DNA from: Marinomonas pollencensis
GTDB lineage: Bacteria; Pseudomonadota; Gammaproteobacteria; Pseudomonadales; Marinomonadaceae
Reading direction: 5' to 3'
Assembly: GCF_003387375.1 (NCBI RefSeq)
Contig: NZ_QUNG01000009.1
Location: 1-64,000, forward strand
DNA: 64,000 bases
The notes below the pieces were generated by a model. The model saw only the letters and a list, made by a program, of their open reading frames with translations. It had not been told where the DNA came from and made no database searches. Position 1 is the first letter of the stretch; each line of letters begins with the position of its first letter. Below, one piece after another: positions 1 to 9,689 of this stretch. Both the position numbers and the translations under genes were made by a program.

Positions 1-290
1 TGTGCATGGCCACGGAATTTGAAGCCAGAACGGGCAGGGTAGTCGGGCAAACAGCCTCCCTTGATCAGTATTGTGACGCTCACCAACGAAAGCGGCACAG
101 CAATCGTAATCAGCGGCTCGGCTGAATCCAATAGCAATCTGAATGTCATCTATCAGCATTAAGCTGAGGATTTCTTACGTGTAAAAATTGCTTAATCATC
201 GACTTTCAAAAGGAAGTTACTACTTTGCTTTCGAATACTGATGGCTAATCAGTATATTTTTGCTTTCATGAACACCGAATGGTTTCAATC
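1..290. other. unassigned left margin, possible broken ORF tail
   Basis: No gene can be assigned. On the plus strand a short open stretch follows a TAG at 40-42 and ends at TAA 160-162. Its last codons read like real coding sequence, ending in NVIYQH. The frame one step away is open through roughly the first 110 bases, so the 3' end of a frameshifted gene is possible. The minus strand is also open from an ATG at 158 to the window edge. From 163 to 290 nothing is recognisable. The window boundary prevents a decision. Confidence 0.2.
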
Positions 291-402
291 GAGAGCGTAA
301 TGGCCGCTTGTATTAAGCTAATAATATGCCTGTCTTATTAAGAGTAGAGAGCGTAATGGCCGCTTGTATTAAGCTAATAATATGCCTGTCTTATTAAGAG
401 TA
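291..402. repeat. perfect 56-bp tandem duplication
   Basis: Bases 291-346 are repeated exactly at 347-402, head to tail. Each unit begins GAGAGCGTAATGGCCGCTTG and ends with ATTAAGAGTA. A degraded partial third copy (GCCTGTCT..TTAA) follows near 411-424. The unit has no open reading frame of note. Complete identity suggests a recent duplication by slippage or unequal recombination, or an assembly artefact. Confidence 0.9.
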
Positions 403-442
403 GTTGGTGTGCCTGTCTGGTTAAAAAGGAGGGGGAATATGT

Positions 443-470
443 AAAGACGCCGTGTTCGGCGTCTTTTTCT
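443..470 (+). terminator. rho-independent terminator
   Basis: A perfect 10-bp stem pairs 443-452 (AAAGACGCCG) with 457-466 around a TGTT loop, followed by a T-rich tail. It would end plus-strand transcripts coming from the left margin. It can also serve fbp from the other side, because the stem starts with A residues. Confidence 0.85.
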
Positions 471-524
471 GCTTTTATTAAGCTGTCCACATTGAGTCAA
501 AATCGGCTTAATGCTTTTTGATTG

Positions 525-1484
525 TTAATAACTTAGGCACTTATCCACTTCGTTGGCGGCGCCGAGTATGACGGCGACACGTTGGTGGATAGCGTTAGGT
601 TGGATGTCTAAGATACGGTCTGTATGAGTGTATGCTTTGCCGCCCGCCTGTTCGAGTAACATCGCCATAGGGTTGGCTTCGTACATAAGACGAAGTTTGC
701 CTGGTTTGCTTGGATCCTTGTTGTCCCAAGGATAGATAAAAATACCACCACGACATAAAATTCGATGCACATCGCCAACCATAGCAGCGACCCAACGCAT
801 GTTGAAGTTCTTGTTTCTGTTACCTTCTTTTCCTTTTACCAAGTCATTGACATAATTTTGTATGCTTTCTGACCAGAATCGTTGGTTTGACATGTTAATG
901 GCAAACTCTTGAGTCTCTGGCTGGATGGTTACACCTTCTTCGGTCAGTAAAAAAGTGTTTGTTTTTGGATCTAGGGTAAACATGTTTACGCCATTACCGG
1001 TACTTAATACCAGCATGCTGGAAGGACCGTAGAGTACATAACCTGCTGCGACTTGCTCTTTACCTGGGATCAAAAAGTCCTGTTCGGTGGCAGGGTTATC
1101 CCCAGTTTGGCGATAAATGGAAAAGATGGTGCCGACCATGGCATTGATGTCGATGTTAGAAGAGCCATCAAGCGGGTCAAAGGCGATCAAGTATTCGCCC
1201 TTGGTGTTCGCAGGCACAATATCCTCTTCTTCTTCTGAGGCAATAGCACGAACTTCAGGACACGCTAGCAGGGCGTCTTTGAGCATGTCATTAGAAATGA
1301 CATCGAGCTTTTTTTGTTCTTCTCCTTGGACATTTTCATTTCCAGCCATGCCTAAAATACCAGCGAGTGAGCCTTGCTTTAACACGTCAGATATAGCAAC
1401 GCAGGTATCAGTTGTTTGGATCAGTACCGTTTGGAGTGAATCTTCGACGGCGCTGGATGCTAACACTTGAGAAAGGTTTTGCAT
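525..1484 (-). CDS. fbp: fructose-1,6-bisphosphatase class 1
   Basis: Cytosolic gluconeogenic enzyme that hydrolyses fructose 1,6-bisphosphate to fructose 6-phosphate plus phosphate, metal-dependent. The 319-residue protein carries the class 1 signature [10 protein letters not shown] at about residues 103-112, preceded by an acidic SEEEED stretch that matches the metal-binding region. Length is slightly below the roughly 330 residues usual for this family. The start at 1484 gives a normal N-terminus. It is a single gene, divergent from the zinc transporter at 1632. The stop lies close to the bidirectional-looking hairpin at 443-470. No oddities seen. Confidence 0.96.
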   Translation of the reverse strand: MQNLSQVLASSAVEDSLQTVLIQTTDTCVAISDVLKQGSLAGILGMAGNENVQGEEQKKLDVISNDMLKDALLACPEVRAIASEEEEDIVPANTKGEYLIAFDPLDGSSNIDINAMVGTIFSIYRQTGDNPATEQDFLIPGKEQVAAGYVLYGPSSMLVLSTGNGVNMFTLDPKTNTFLLTEEGVTIQPETQEFAINMSNQRFWSESIQNYVNDLVKGKEGNRNKNFNMRWVAAMVGDVHRILCRGGIFIYPWDNKDPSKPGKLRLMYEANPMAMLLEQAGGKAYTHTDRILDIQPNAIHQRVAVILGAANEVDKCLSY

Positions 1485-1631
1485 GGTCTGGAATATCCTT
1501 GTTTTTAGAGGTGTAGAAATTATGCCACCCTAGGAAGAGAGTGTCAGCTGAGTCTGCTAAATGTGCTTAAAATAAATAGGGAATCGTTGATTTTTCGGAT
1601 AACCTACGGGCAACAAGTTTAGGGAAATACT

Positions 1632-2603
1632 ATGTCGGATTTTATTGTTCATCACTTAGAGTTAAATGGTCAGGGTGGTGCCACGCTGTTAGATCATCAG
1701 TTGTTACCTAATAAGGTGCCCAAAGAAGGTGGACGCTGGGTACATATCGACTTTAGTAAAGGAGACGCTAGGGAGTGGCTTTCTACAGTGGAAGATATGC
1801 CAGAAGCCGTGGTAGAAGCTTTGTGTGCAGAAGAAACTCGCCCACGTTCGACCAAGATAGGTCAAGGTGTGCTGGTGACTTTACGTGGTGTGAATTTAAA
1901 CCCCGGCTCTAACCCTTCCGACATGGTGTCACTGCGGTTGTGGGTGACGCCACATTTTATTGTTTCTAGCCGCCGCCGTCGCTTGTTGTCTGTGCAAGAC
2001 ATAGTAAAGGATTTAAGTGTAGGGGATGGGCCGATTAATAGTGCAGACCTGATGACGATTTTGGCTCAAACATTAACTGGCCGTATGGCTTCAGTGATCG
2101 ATGACTTAGAAGATGAGTTAGCAGAGCTGGAAGAGAATTTGATTCAGAGTACCGCAGCGTCAGATCAGCGTAGTAGCTTGGTTCAACGGCGCATAGAAAC
2201 CGTTCGATTACGGCGTTTTCTTGTGCCTCAAAAAGAAGCGATTCAGCGCTTAGCTGTGGAGTCACAAGCTTGGTTAACCAAGGAGCAAGTAGTGCAATTG
2301 CAAGAGTCGGCAAACGATATTACTCGTTATGTTGAGGCTTTAGAATCACTGCGTGAGCGTTGTTTATTTATGCAAGAAGAGTTTGTTAACTTGCAGTCAG
2401 AAAAGATGAATGCACGTATGTATGTGCTGTCGATTTTATCGGCTATTTTCTTACCCTTAGGGTTTTTAACAGGCTTGTTTGGTATCAATATTGGCGGCAT
2501 GCCAGGAACAGAAAGTGGTATGGCTTTCTGGTTGTTTTGTGGGGTGTTAGTGGTACTTGGAATAGGGCAGTTTATTGTTATGCGCAAAAGTCGCTGGTTT
2601 TAA
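1632..2603 (+). CDS. zntB: CorA-family zinc transporter ZntB
   Basis: Inner-membrane divalent metal transporter of the CorA/ZntB type. The 323-residue protein has a long cytoplasmic N-terminal domain rich in charged helices. Two C-terminal transmembrane segments follow (about 265-285 and 295-315). The family GxN pore signature occurs at the end of the first segment as GINIGGMPG. The extended GGMPG ending and the short basic C-terminus (RKSRWF) are more like ZntB than CorA. Metal specificity cannot be read from the sequence. The gene stands alone and converges on rpiA. Confidence 0.88.
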   Translation: MSDFIVHHLELNGQGGATLLDHQLLPNKVPKEGGRWVHIDFSKGDAREWLSTVEDMPEAVVEALCAEETRPRSTKIGQGVLVTLRGVNLNPGSNPSDMVSLRLWVTPHFIVSSRRRRLLSVQDIVKDLSVGDGPINSADLMTILAQTLTGRMASVIDDLEDELAELEENLIQSTAASDQRSSLVQRRIETVRLRRFLVPQKEAIQRLAVESQAWLTKEQVVQLQESANDITRYVEALESLRERCLFMQEEFVNLQSEKMNARMYVLSILSAIFLPLGFLTGLFGINIGGMPGTESGMAFWLFCGVLVVLGIGQFIVMRKSRWF

Positions 2604-2651
2604 GCAGCGACTTCTGGATGCAAGATTTGTTCGAATAAACCTTGTGAGCGC

Positions 2652-3323
2652 TTATTTTTTCAGGGTTTTGACGCCATCTTTTGTTGCGAGCAATAAAACA
2701 TCGGCAGAGCGCTTAGCGAATAAACCGTTCGTCACTACCCCAACAATGCCATCAATGCTTTTTTCTAATGCGATCGGGTCAAGAATCTCTAGATTGTAGA
2801 CATCCAGAATATGGTTACCATTGTCAGTGACAACACCTTCACGGTAAACAGGATCGCCACCAAGTTTGACCATTTCTCTCGCTACATGACCGCGTGCCAT
2901 CGGAATAATTTCTACTGGTAATGGGAAGTCGCCCAATACATTTACCAGCTTTGATTCATCAGCAATGCAAACAAACAAATCACTGCACGCAACGACGATT
3001 TTCTCGCGAGTCAAAGCTGCGCCGCCACCTTTAATAAGATGTAAATGGTGATCAGATTCGTCTGCGCCATCAACATATACACGGATTTCAGACACGCTGT
3101 TTAGCTCATAAACCGGAATACCATGGCCTTTCAAACGTTCAGCAGACGCTTCTGAGCTGGCAACGGTGCCATCAAAAGTGTGCTTGTGTTTAGCCAATGC
3201 ATCGATAAAAAGATTGGCAGTAGAGCCGGTACCAACACCTACGATGGTATCGCGATCCAGCATTGGTAAAATGTATTCAACAGCGGCTTTTGCCACGGCT
3301 TGCTTTAGTTCGTCTTGGGTCAT
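2652..3323 (-). CDS. rpiA: ribose-5-phosphate isomerase A
   Basis: Interconverts ribose 5-phosphate and ribulose 5-phosphate in the non-oxidative pentose phosphate pathway. The 223-residue product has the phosphate-binding GVGTGSTA motif near residue 30, the DGADE segment near 88-92, and the [11 protein letters not shown] stretch holding the catalytic region. Length is typical for RpiA (about 220). It is transcribed divergently from ilvA across a 277-bp gap. This rpiA/ilvA pairing is common in gammaproteobacteria. The 277-bp gap shows no other gene. Confidence 0.96.
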   Translation of the reverse strand: MTQDELKQAVAKAAVEYILPMLDRDTIVGVGTGSTANLFIDALAKHKHTFDGTVASSEASAERLKGHGIPVYELNSVSEIRVYVDGADESDHHLHLIKGGGAALTREKIVVACSDLFVCIADESKLVNVLGDFPLPVEIIPMARGHVAREMVKLGGDPVYREGVVTDNGNHILDVYNLEILDPIALEKSIDGIVGVVTNGLFAKRSADVLLLATKDGVKTLKK

Positions 3324-3600
3324 GCTTCTAGAGCCTTTTCTTATGTTTCTGCGGGGCTATTTTGCACAAATAGCCTCCTCTGAGGGTGGTCATATTATAA
3401 GCATATCAAGTAGGGAATGTTAGCCCGAAAAAACAGACAATTTATCGATTTTATGCGCTATTAATTGGTTCTATATGGGCATCTGTCTTTGCGTGAAACA
3501 AGTCGAAAGAGTATATTTCATGTTCCGTTTTTTTGGATGACATGTGCGCTGGTAGGTTTTATCACTCACATAGTTCATTGTAATTCGCTTAGGAAACATT

Positions 3601-5106
3601 ATGCCCCATACCATGATCAAGAAAATTCTACAGGCACGTGTCTATGACGTTGCCGTAGAAACACCACTGACTCGCGCCAATCAACTTTCTAATCGGTTAG
3701 GCAACGAGATTATTTTGAAACGTGAAGACCTACAGCCAGTTTTCTCGTTCAAAATTCGTGGGGCATACAACAAAATTTGTCAGCTCACTGCAGAAGAGCG
3801 TGCCTGTGGGGTCATTGCAGCCTCGGCTGGTAATCACGCACAAGGTTTGGCCTTAGCGGCTAAGAAACTGGGCATTCAGGCGACCATCGTGATGCCTGCG
3901 ACAACGCCGGAAGTAAAAGTCAGTGCGGTGCGTAACCACGGTGCAGAAGTTGTATTGTTTGGTGATGCTTTTGATGAAGCGTCAGCCAAGTCTCGTGAGA
4001 TCATGGCACAAACAGGCCAAGTTTATGTGCATCCGTTTGATGATCTAGACACCATTGCCGGGCAAGGCACCATTGGCATGGAAATCTTACACCAGCACGA
4101 AGGCGATATTGATGCGATATTTATTCCAGTAGGCGGCGGTGGCTTGATCGCGGGCGTATCGGCTTACATCAAATACCTGCGTCCTGATATCAAAATCATT
4201 GGTGTTGAGCCTCAAGATGCTGCTTGTTTAAAAGTAGCATTGGAAAAAGGTGAACCAACACGCTTAGCGCAAGTGGGCATTTTTGCAGAAGGTGTCGCCG
4301 TTGCAGAAATTGGTAAAAATACTTTTGATATTGCCAAAGACACTGTAGACGAAGTCATTACCGTCACCACAGATGAAATGTGTGCCGCTATCAAAGACAT
4401 TTACGATGATACTCGCGCGATCACTGAGCCAGCAGGGGCATGTGCTCTAGCGGGTTTGAAAAAGTACATCGAGCGAGAAGGGGCGAAAGGCCAAACCTTA
4501 GTGGCTATAAACAGCGGCGCTAACGTTAACTTTGATCGTCTACGCCATGTTTCTGAGCGTGCTGAGTTGGGTGAAAAACGTGAAGCCATTATTGCCGTGA
4601 AAATCCCCGAAGCGCCAGGCAGCTTTAAAGATTTCTGCCAAGCACTGGTTGGCCGTAATATTACCGAATTTAATTATCGTTATGGCAGTGATCAGCAAGC
4701 GGTGATTTACGTTGGTGTCGCATTGGGAGGCAGCCCACACAGCCGTCAGGAATTATTAGCAGACCTTAAAGATTACGAGATTATTGATCTGACTGATGAT
4801 GAAACGACGAAAGTGCATGTGCGTCATATGATTGGTGGACATCTACGTAGCGACAAAGGGGAACTGCTTTACAGTTTTGAGTTCCCTGAACGTCCTGGAG
4901 CCTTATTGAAGTTCCTAAATACATTGGGCGGACAATGGAATATTTCCATGTTCCATTACCGTAATCACGGCGATGCTTATGGTCGCGTCTTAGTGGGCTT
5001 ACAAGCGGTAGGTGAAGAAACCGATGTTACCCATTATCTGGACGAGCTTGGTTACCCTTATCAAGATGAAAATAACAATGAAGCCTGCAAGCTGTTCTTT
5101 CGCTAA
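3601..5106 (+). CDS. ilvA: threonine ammonia-lyase, biosynthetic (threonine dehydratase)
   Basis: PLP enzyme that converts threonine to 2-oxobutanoate and ammonia, the first committed step of isoleucine synthesis. The 501-residue protein has the PLP lysine in SFKIRGAYN (Lys about 51), the substrate loop SAGNH (75-79) and the phosphate-binding GGGGL (178-182). The C-terminal ~175 residues form the two ACT-like regulatory domains, with RPGALLKFL near the second. That marks the long, isoleucine-feedback-sensitive form. The ATG at 3601 follows an AGGAAA ribosome site; an in-frame ATG at 3613 is less well placed. Confidence 0.96.
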   Translation: MPHTMIKKILQARVYDVAVETPLTRANQLSNRLGNEIILKREDLQPVFSFKIRGAYNKICQLTAEERACGVIAASAGNHAQGLALAAKKLGIQATIVMPATTPEVKVSAVRNHGAEVVLFGDAFDEASAKSREIMAQTGQVYVHPFDDLDTIAGQGTIGMEILHQHEGDIDAIFIPVGGGGLIAGVSAYIKYLRPDIKIIGVEPQDAACLKVALEKGEPTRLAQVGIFAEGVAVAEIGKNTFDIAKDTVDEVITVTTDEMCAAIKDIYDDTRAITEPAGACALAGLKKYIEREGAKGQTLVAINSGANVNFDRLRHVSERAELGEKREAIIAVKIPEAPGSFKDFCQALVGRNITEFNYRYGSDQQAVIYVGVALGGSPHSRQELLADLKDYEIIDLTDDETTKVHVRHMIGGHLRSDKGELLYSFEFPERPGALLKFLNTLGGQWNISMFHYRNHGDAYGRVLVGLQAVGEETDVTHYLDELGYPYQDENNNEACKLFFR

Positions 5107-5243
5107 AAACCGGAAAATCGGTTATCATTGCAGCACTATCATTTTCTGAATTCAGCCCTCTGTTTGTGAAAGCAACCAGAGGGTTGTGTGATTCTGGCAC
5201 TTACTCTTAATGAGTAGATTGTCCACTGTTTAAAAGGTCTCTT

Positions 5244-6977
5244 GTGAATATTCAAACCCTTCTGAATCAACGTATTCAAGCGGCAATGGTCGCAGCTGGC
5301 GCGCCGGATGGCTCACCAGCCCTTGTTCGTCAGTCTGCTAAAGTGCAGTTTGGCGATTACCAAGCTAACGGCATTATGGGCGTAGCAAAAGCGCTAAAAA
5401 CCAACCCTCGTGCACTCGCTCAGGAGGTTCTTGAAAAACTGGATCTGTCTGATGTGGCAGAGAAAGTAGAAATCGCGGGTCCTGGTTTTATTAATATTTT
5501 CTTGAAAAATGTTTGGTTGGGCAAAGAGTTAGCCGAGCTACGTAGCAGCGATCACCTAGACATTGACCAAGTGGCTTCACCCGAAGTTGTGGTAGTGGAT
5601 TACTCTTCACCAAACTTAGCGAAAGAAATGCACGTTGGTCATCTTCGCTCAACCGTCATTGGTGATGCGGTAGTGCGTACGCTAGAGTTTTTAGGTCATA
5701 CCGTAGTACGCCAAAACCATGTAGGTGACTGGGGTACTCAGTTTGGTATGTTGTTGGCTTACATGGAACGTTTGCGTTCTGAGAGTGCTGAAATCAGCAT
5801 GGCCTTGTCCGATCTTGAAACCTTCTACCGTGCAGCAAAAACCTGCTTCGACGACGATGAAGCGTTTGCTAAACGTGCCCGTGAATTGGTCGTAGAGCTG
5901 CAATCAGGCAATGAAGAGTGCTTGGCGTTGTGGGATGAGTTTATCAATATCTCATTAACCCACTGTGAAGAAACCTACAAGATGTTGGGCGTTTCTCTAG
6001 AGCGTCAGCACGTCATGCCAGAAAGTGCTTATAACGACGATTTAGCGAATGTGGTCAATGATCTACAAGAGCAAGGCTTGTTACAAGAGTCGAATGGTGC
6101 CCAGTGTGTCTTCATGGATGAGTTTGCCAATAAAGACGGTGAAATCACGCCAGTGATCGTACAGAAAACCGGTGGTGGTTTCTTATATGCGACGACAGAT
6201 TTGGCCGCAGTACGTTTTCGTCAGCATACCTTGAATGCAGATCGAGTACTGTACTTCGTTGATGCGCGCCAATCCCTGCATTTTCAACAGATTTTCACCT
6301 TGTCTCGTAAAGCGGGCTTTGTGAAACCAAGTACTCAGCTAGAACACATGCCATTTGGTACTGTGATGGGCAGTGATGGCAAACCTTTTAAAACACGCTC
6401 TGGTGGTGTGGCAAAACTGTCTGCTTTGTTAGAAGAAGCGCAAGAGCGCGCATACCAGCTAGTAGCTTCTAAAAACCCAGACATGAGTGAAGAAGAGCTG
6501 CGCAACATTGGTCGTGTGGTGGGAATTTCTTCGGTGAAATACGCCGACCTATCGAAAAACCGTACCAGTGACTATGTTTTCAACTGGGATACCATGTTGA
6601 GCTTTGAGGGCAACACAGCGCCTTACTTGCTGTACGCTTATTCTCGTATTGCCAGCATTGTAAAACGCGCAGAGATCGATGTAACAAGTTTAACCGGTGA
6701 TATTGCGGTGCTAGAAGCGCAAGAGCGTGCGTTGGCCGTGAAGTTGTGCCAGTTTGAAGAAGCCATTCAACAAGTTGCCAACGACGGTATGCCGCATTTC
6801 TTGTGTGCTTACTTATATGACTTGGCTGGAACCTTCATGACCTTCTATGAAGCATGCCCAATACTAAATGCAGAAGAAGAGGTGAAGAACAGCCGCTTAC
6901 AATTGGCGTTAAACACGGCGGCGACCTTGAAACAAGGTTTGGCTTTATTAGGCATTGAGACCTTAGAGCGCATGTAA
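5244..6977 (+). CDS. argS: arginyl-tRNA synthetase
   Basis: Class I aminoacyl-tRNA synthetase that charges tRNA-Arg in the cytosol. The 577-residue length equals that of the E. coli enzyme as I recall it. The N-terminal tRNA-binding domain contains [14 protein letters not shown] (about 30-43). The HIGH motif appears as HVGH at 130-133, and a KMSKS-like loop as [10 protein letters not shown]. The C-terminus, GIETLERM, is typical. GTG is the start, downstream of an AAAGG ribosome site. In Pseudomonas argS sits between priA and the SPOR gene; here it lies several kb away, so a local rearrangement separates the lineages. Confidence 0.97.
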   Translation: MNIQTLLNQRIQAAMVAAGAPDGSPALVRQSAKVQFGDYQANGIMGVAKALKTNPRALAQEVLEKLDLSDVAEKVEIAGPGFINIFLKNVWLGKELAELRSSDHLDIDQVASPEVVVVDYSSPNLAKEMHVGHLRSTVIGDAVVRTLEFLGHTVVRQNHVGDWGTQFGMLLAYMERLRSESAEISMALSDLETFYRAAKTCFDDDEAFAKRARELVVELQSGNEECLALWDEFINISLTHCEETYKMLGVSLERQHVMPESAYNDDLANVVNDLQEQGLLQESNGAQCVFMDEFANKDGEITPVIVQKTGGGFLYATTDLAAVRFRQHTLNADRVLYFVDARQSLHFQQIFTLSRKAGFVKPSTQLEHMPFGTVMGSDGKPFKTRSGGVAKLSALLEEAQERAYQLVASKNPDMSEEELRNIGRVVGISSVKYADLSKNRTSDYVFNWDTMLSFEGNTAPYLLYAYSRIASIVKRAEIDVTSLTGDIAVLEAQERALAVKLCQFEEAIQQVANDGMPHFLCAYLYDLAGTFMTFYEACPILNAEEEVKNSRLQLALNTAATLKQGLALLGIETLERM

Positions 6978-7010
6978 ATGTTCGCGTAAATGTTGTTTAA
7001 TCGGTAAACG

Positions 7011-7045
7011 AAAGGCGCTCCCTTCTCAGGTCAGCGCCTTTTTAA
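7011..7045 (+). terminator. rho-independent terminator of argS
   Basis: AAAGGCGCT (7011-7019) pairs with AGCGCCTTT (7033-7041), followed by more T residues. It lies 33 bp after the argS stop. Confidence 0.85.
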
Positions 7046-7085
7046 TAACGAAAAAAGAACATTAACCGAGGAATGGAAAAAGCCT

Positions 7086-8069
7086 ATGAAAATCTATATC
7101 GCGAACACCGGCGGCACAATGGGCATGATGCCATCAGACCATGGCCTTGTGGCGAACCCAGTTTTTGCTGAGCAACTAACAAGGCAGCTTGAATCTAGCT
7201 CAGAGCTTGATCATGAGTTTGTAGTGCACAGTTATGATACGCCAATGGTTGCGGCCAATGTGACACCAAAAGACTGGCAGACAATCGCCCGTGATATAGA
7301 AAGTAAATGGCAAGAGTTTGACGCTTTTATCGTACTGCATGGTACTGACACTATGGCGTACACCGCCGCAGCGCTGTGCTACATGATTGCGCCAAGTAAG
7401 AAGCCCATCATAGTGACGGGCTCACGCGCTCCCATGGGTAAGGCACGAAGTGATGCCATGAACAATGTATTGGGTGCGGTATCGGCGTGTGAAGCGAACT
7501 TAAAAGGCGTGTTTTTATTCTTCGCGAATCGCCTGATTGATGGCGACCGCGCACATTTATCTCACACCAGTGATTGGCAAGCCTTTAGCTCTCCAAAAGC
7601 GCTTGAATATGGGGTGTTAGAGTCTGATTGGAAATGGCGCGACAGCAGCTTCGCTCAGTTACTGATTAAACCACCGATGAAAATCCGTATTCCTGACATG
7701 GACGAGGGCGCGGTTACTGTCTTACCTGTGTTTCCAGGAGTACAGGTCCAGCATTGGCAAGGCTTGTTAACCCCTCAAGTGAAAGGCGCGGTATTGCTCA
7801 GTTATGGCGCGGGCACTGTACCCACCACCGACCCTGAATTGTATGAATTACTAAAAAGCGCTACGGATCAGGGGGTAGTGATTGTTAATGTTAGTCAATG
7901 CGAAGGAGGCCGTATTGCAAACAATGAGGCTTGTGAAAGTGAAGCATTGGCCAGAGCGGGTGTGATTTCAGGTAAAGATAGCACCCATGAAGCGGCATTT
8001 GCACGCTTGCACTTCTTAATTGGTTTAGGTCTAGACAGTCGTGAAATCAAAGGTGTGTTTAACCGCTAA
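7086..8069 (+). CDS. ansA: type I (cytoplasmic) asparaginase
   Basis: Hydrolyses L-asparagine to aspartate and ammonia. The 327-residue protein has both catalytic threonine motifs: NTGGTMGMM at residues 7-15 and LHGTDTMAYTA in the first third. The KARSDAMNN segment supplies the family lysine/aspartate region. There is no signal peptide, which fits the cytoplasmic type I enzyme rather than the periplasmic type II. The downstream exporter starts 42 bp later on the same strand, so the two may be cotranscribed. ATG 7086 is preceded by a GAGGAATGG ribosome site region. Confidence 0.93.
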   Translation: MKIYIANTGGTMGMMPSDHGLVANPVFAEQLTRQLESSSELDHEFVVHSYDTPMVAANVTPKDWQTIARDIESKWQEFDAFIVLHGTDTMAYTAAALCYMIAPSKKPIIVTGSRAPMGKARSDAMNNVLGAVSACEANLKGVFLFFANRLIDGDRAHLSHTSDWQAFSSPKALEYGVLESDWKWRDSSFAQLLIKPPMKIRIPDMDEGAVTVLPVFPGVQVQHWQGLLTPQVKGAVLLSYGAGTVPTTDPELYELLKSATDQGVVIVNVSQCEGGRIANNEACESEALARAGVISGKDSTHEAAFARLHFLIGLGLDSREIKGVFNR

Positions 8070-8111
8070 TTGTCTGAGATAACGCTTTTGAAAAGAGAAT
8101 AAGGAAGGGCA

Positions 8112-8969
8112 ATGGCGCTACTCTCTATGCTTTTGGTGTTGATCTGGTCCGCTGGATTTATTACAGGTAAATTAATTGTCGGTCAGATTGACCCCAATGT
8201 GTATTTGAGTATCCGCTTTTTCTGCGCTGGATTATTGTTCCTGATGATTGCCCTCTTGCTGCGCCGACCTTTTCCGAAATGGCAGGAAATGCCGAAGCAT
8301 ATTATTGCTGGCATGTTAATGAATGGTTTTTACCTTGGCTTTGCCTATGTGGCGATCGCCAAAGGCTTACCAGCTGGTATGATGGCTCTGATAGGAGCGC
8401 TACAGCCAGCATTAGTGACGGTATTAGCCTTTTTGTTGATCAAAGAAAAAACCTCTTTAAGGGGTATTGTAGGCATTCTGGTTGGTATCTTTGGGTTGCT
8501 TTTGGTGGTCAGCCCAGCATTGAAATGGGAGGCTCAGCAAGGCGCTGTTTCTCTGTTAACACTGGTCTTGGCGTGCATGGCAATTGTGTCGCTTTCGTTG
8601 GGCGTAACCTACCAAAAAATGTCGATCTCCTCGTCGGATATCTTTAGCTCCATGGCGATTCAAAACCTTGCCGCCAGTGTGGTGTCCTGTGGCTTTATGC
8701 TGTTTTTGGGGGAGCGACTGTTTGTCGTCGCCTGGCAATCTTTTGCTCTGGTAGCGTGGGGTGTAATGGTGTTGTCGGGTGGCGGAGTCTTCTTGATGGT
8801 GTGGTTATTACGCAAAAGCAGAGCGTCTCAGGTGTCGACTTTTTTGTTACTCGCACCGCCATTAGCAGCGATTGAAAGCTACTTTTTATTTAATGAAACC
8901 ATGACGTTGGTTCAGCTTGCTGGTTTTGTTGTCACCATTGGTGGCGTCTATTTAAGCAGAAAGGCTTGA
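8112..8969 (+). CDS. EamA/DMT-family transporter
   Basis: Predicted inner-membrane carrier of the drug/metabolite transporter superfamily. The 285-residue protein is almost entirely hydrophobic, with about ten transmembrane helices and the internal EamA duplication (two halves of five). Each repeat ends with a typical segment, for example IGALQPALVTVLAFLLIKEK in the first half and FVVTIGGVYLSRK at the C-terminus. Such proteins often export amino acids or related metabolites. Proximity to asparaginase suggests, but does not show, an amino-acid role. The substrate is unknown. Confidence 0.88.
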   Translation: MALLSMLLVLIWSAGFITGKLIVGQIDPNVYLSIRFFCAGLLFLMIALLLRRPFPKWQEMPKHIIAGMLMNGFYLGFAYVAIAKGLPAGMMALIGALQPALVTVLAFLLIKEKTSLRGIVGILVGIFGLLLVVSPALKWEAQQGAVSLLTLVLACMAIVSLSLGVTYQKMSISSSDIFSSMAIQNLAASVVSCGFMLFLGERLFVVAWQSFALVAWGVMVLSGGGVFLMVWLLRKSRASQVSTFLLLAPPLAAIESYFLFNETMTLVQLAGFVVTIGGVYLSRKA

Positions 8970-9011
8970 GCCGGGCGAAGCCGAGTCGTTAGCTTCTATG
9001 GAAACCAGCGC

Positions 9012-9641
9012 TTATGGCTGGCTGCGCTTGCGTTCCATTATGCGCAGTTTGGCTTCGGCGCGGTCGAGTCTAGTAGCAAAATTTTCTAAGTCATCGACTA
9101 GGGTTTCGAACTCAATTTTACTCGGTAATAGCTGACTGTCGTTTTGTAGGTGTTGTACCAATTGAAGCTGCAAGCTGGTGGCAGCTTCTTTGCTCCAAGA
9201 CCATTGCTTGCGTAATAGGCGCGCCAGTGCAGAAGCGGGTAAATCACCGATGTAATCAGCCAGTAATCCTTCCCAGTCCAATTCAAAGTTTTCCATTACC
9301 TTGTGTAAGGTCATCAACGCCTGTGCGTTACCTTGAATGCGCAGGTCGCCATCAAAGAAGCCGTCGCCTTCAAGTAGCTTACGATAAGCCGAACTTGGGC
9401 CTTGTACTAGGGTGTCTAAACGAGGGTCAAGGTCCACTTCATCTAGGCTTTCTGGACGGTGTAGCATGACACCGGCTTCAAGAATATGGATTTGTAAAAT
9501 CAAAGAAAAGTCTTCCACATAGAGGAAAACTTGCTGGCCGGCCAGTTTGCTAAGACGTGCTTGCGATGGATCATCCTGCTTAAGGGCAAGGTTAATGGCG
9601 TGTTCGATCGCACTGATAGCAGAAAGGCTAAGGGAGCTCAT
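9012..9641 (-). CDS. ubiJ: ubiquinone biosynthesis accessory factor UbiJ (SCP2-domain)
   Basis: UbiJ is a lipid-binding accessory protein of the aerobic ubiquinone-synthesis complex, cytosolic. The 209-residue protein shows an SCP2-like lipid-carrier fold in its first two thirds (segment GDLRIQGNAQALMTLHKVM). A C-terminal helical, likely coiled-coil tail is rich in charged residues (DDLENFATRLDRAEAKLRIM). Size matches UbiJ (about 200). It is the last gene of the hslV-hslU-DUF971-ubiJ block. The usual flanking partners ubiE and ubiB are not next to it: the next gene downstream is the convergent transporter at 8112-8969. Confidence 0.82.
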   Translation of the reverse strand: MSSLSLSAISAIEHAINLALKQDDPSQARLSKLAGQQVFLYVEDFSLILQIHILEAGVMLHRPESLDEVDLDPRLDTLVQGPSSAYRKLLEGDGFFDGDLRIQGNAQALMTLHKVMENFELDWEGLLADYIGDLPASALARLLRKQWSWSKEAATSLQLQLVQHLQNDSQLLPSKIEFETLVDDLENFATRLDRAEAKLRIMERKRSQP

Positions 9642-9689
9642 GTTAATTCCTAATGGTGTGAAGCGATGCTTTTTAAAAACGTATGTGCA

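Noticed and set aside
291..402. CRISPR array
   Set aside because: Only two directly abutting copies, no spacers and no cas genes; it is a simple tandem duplication.
1117..1470. 117-codon plus-strand ORF inside fbp
   Set aside because: Antisense shadow of fbp with Ser-rich translation and no ribosome site.
3465..3647. leader peptide controlling ilvA by attenuation
   Set aside because: The 60-codon frame has no run of Ile, Val, Leu or Thr codons, no terminator/antiterminator pair and overlaps the ilvA start.
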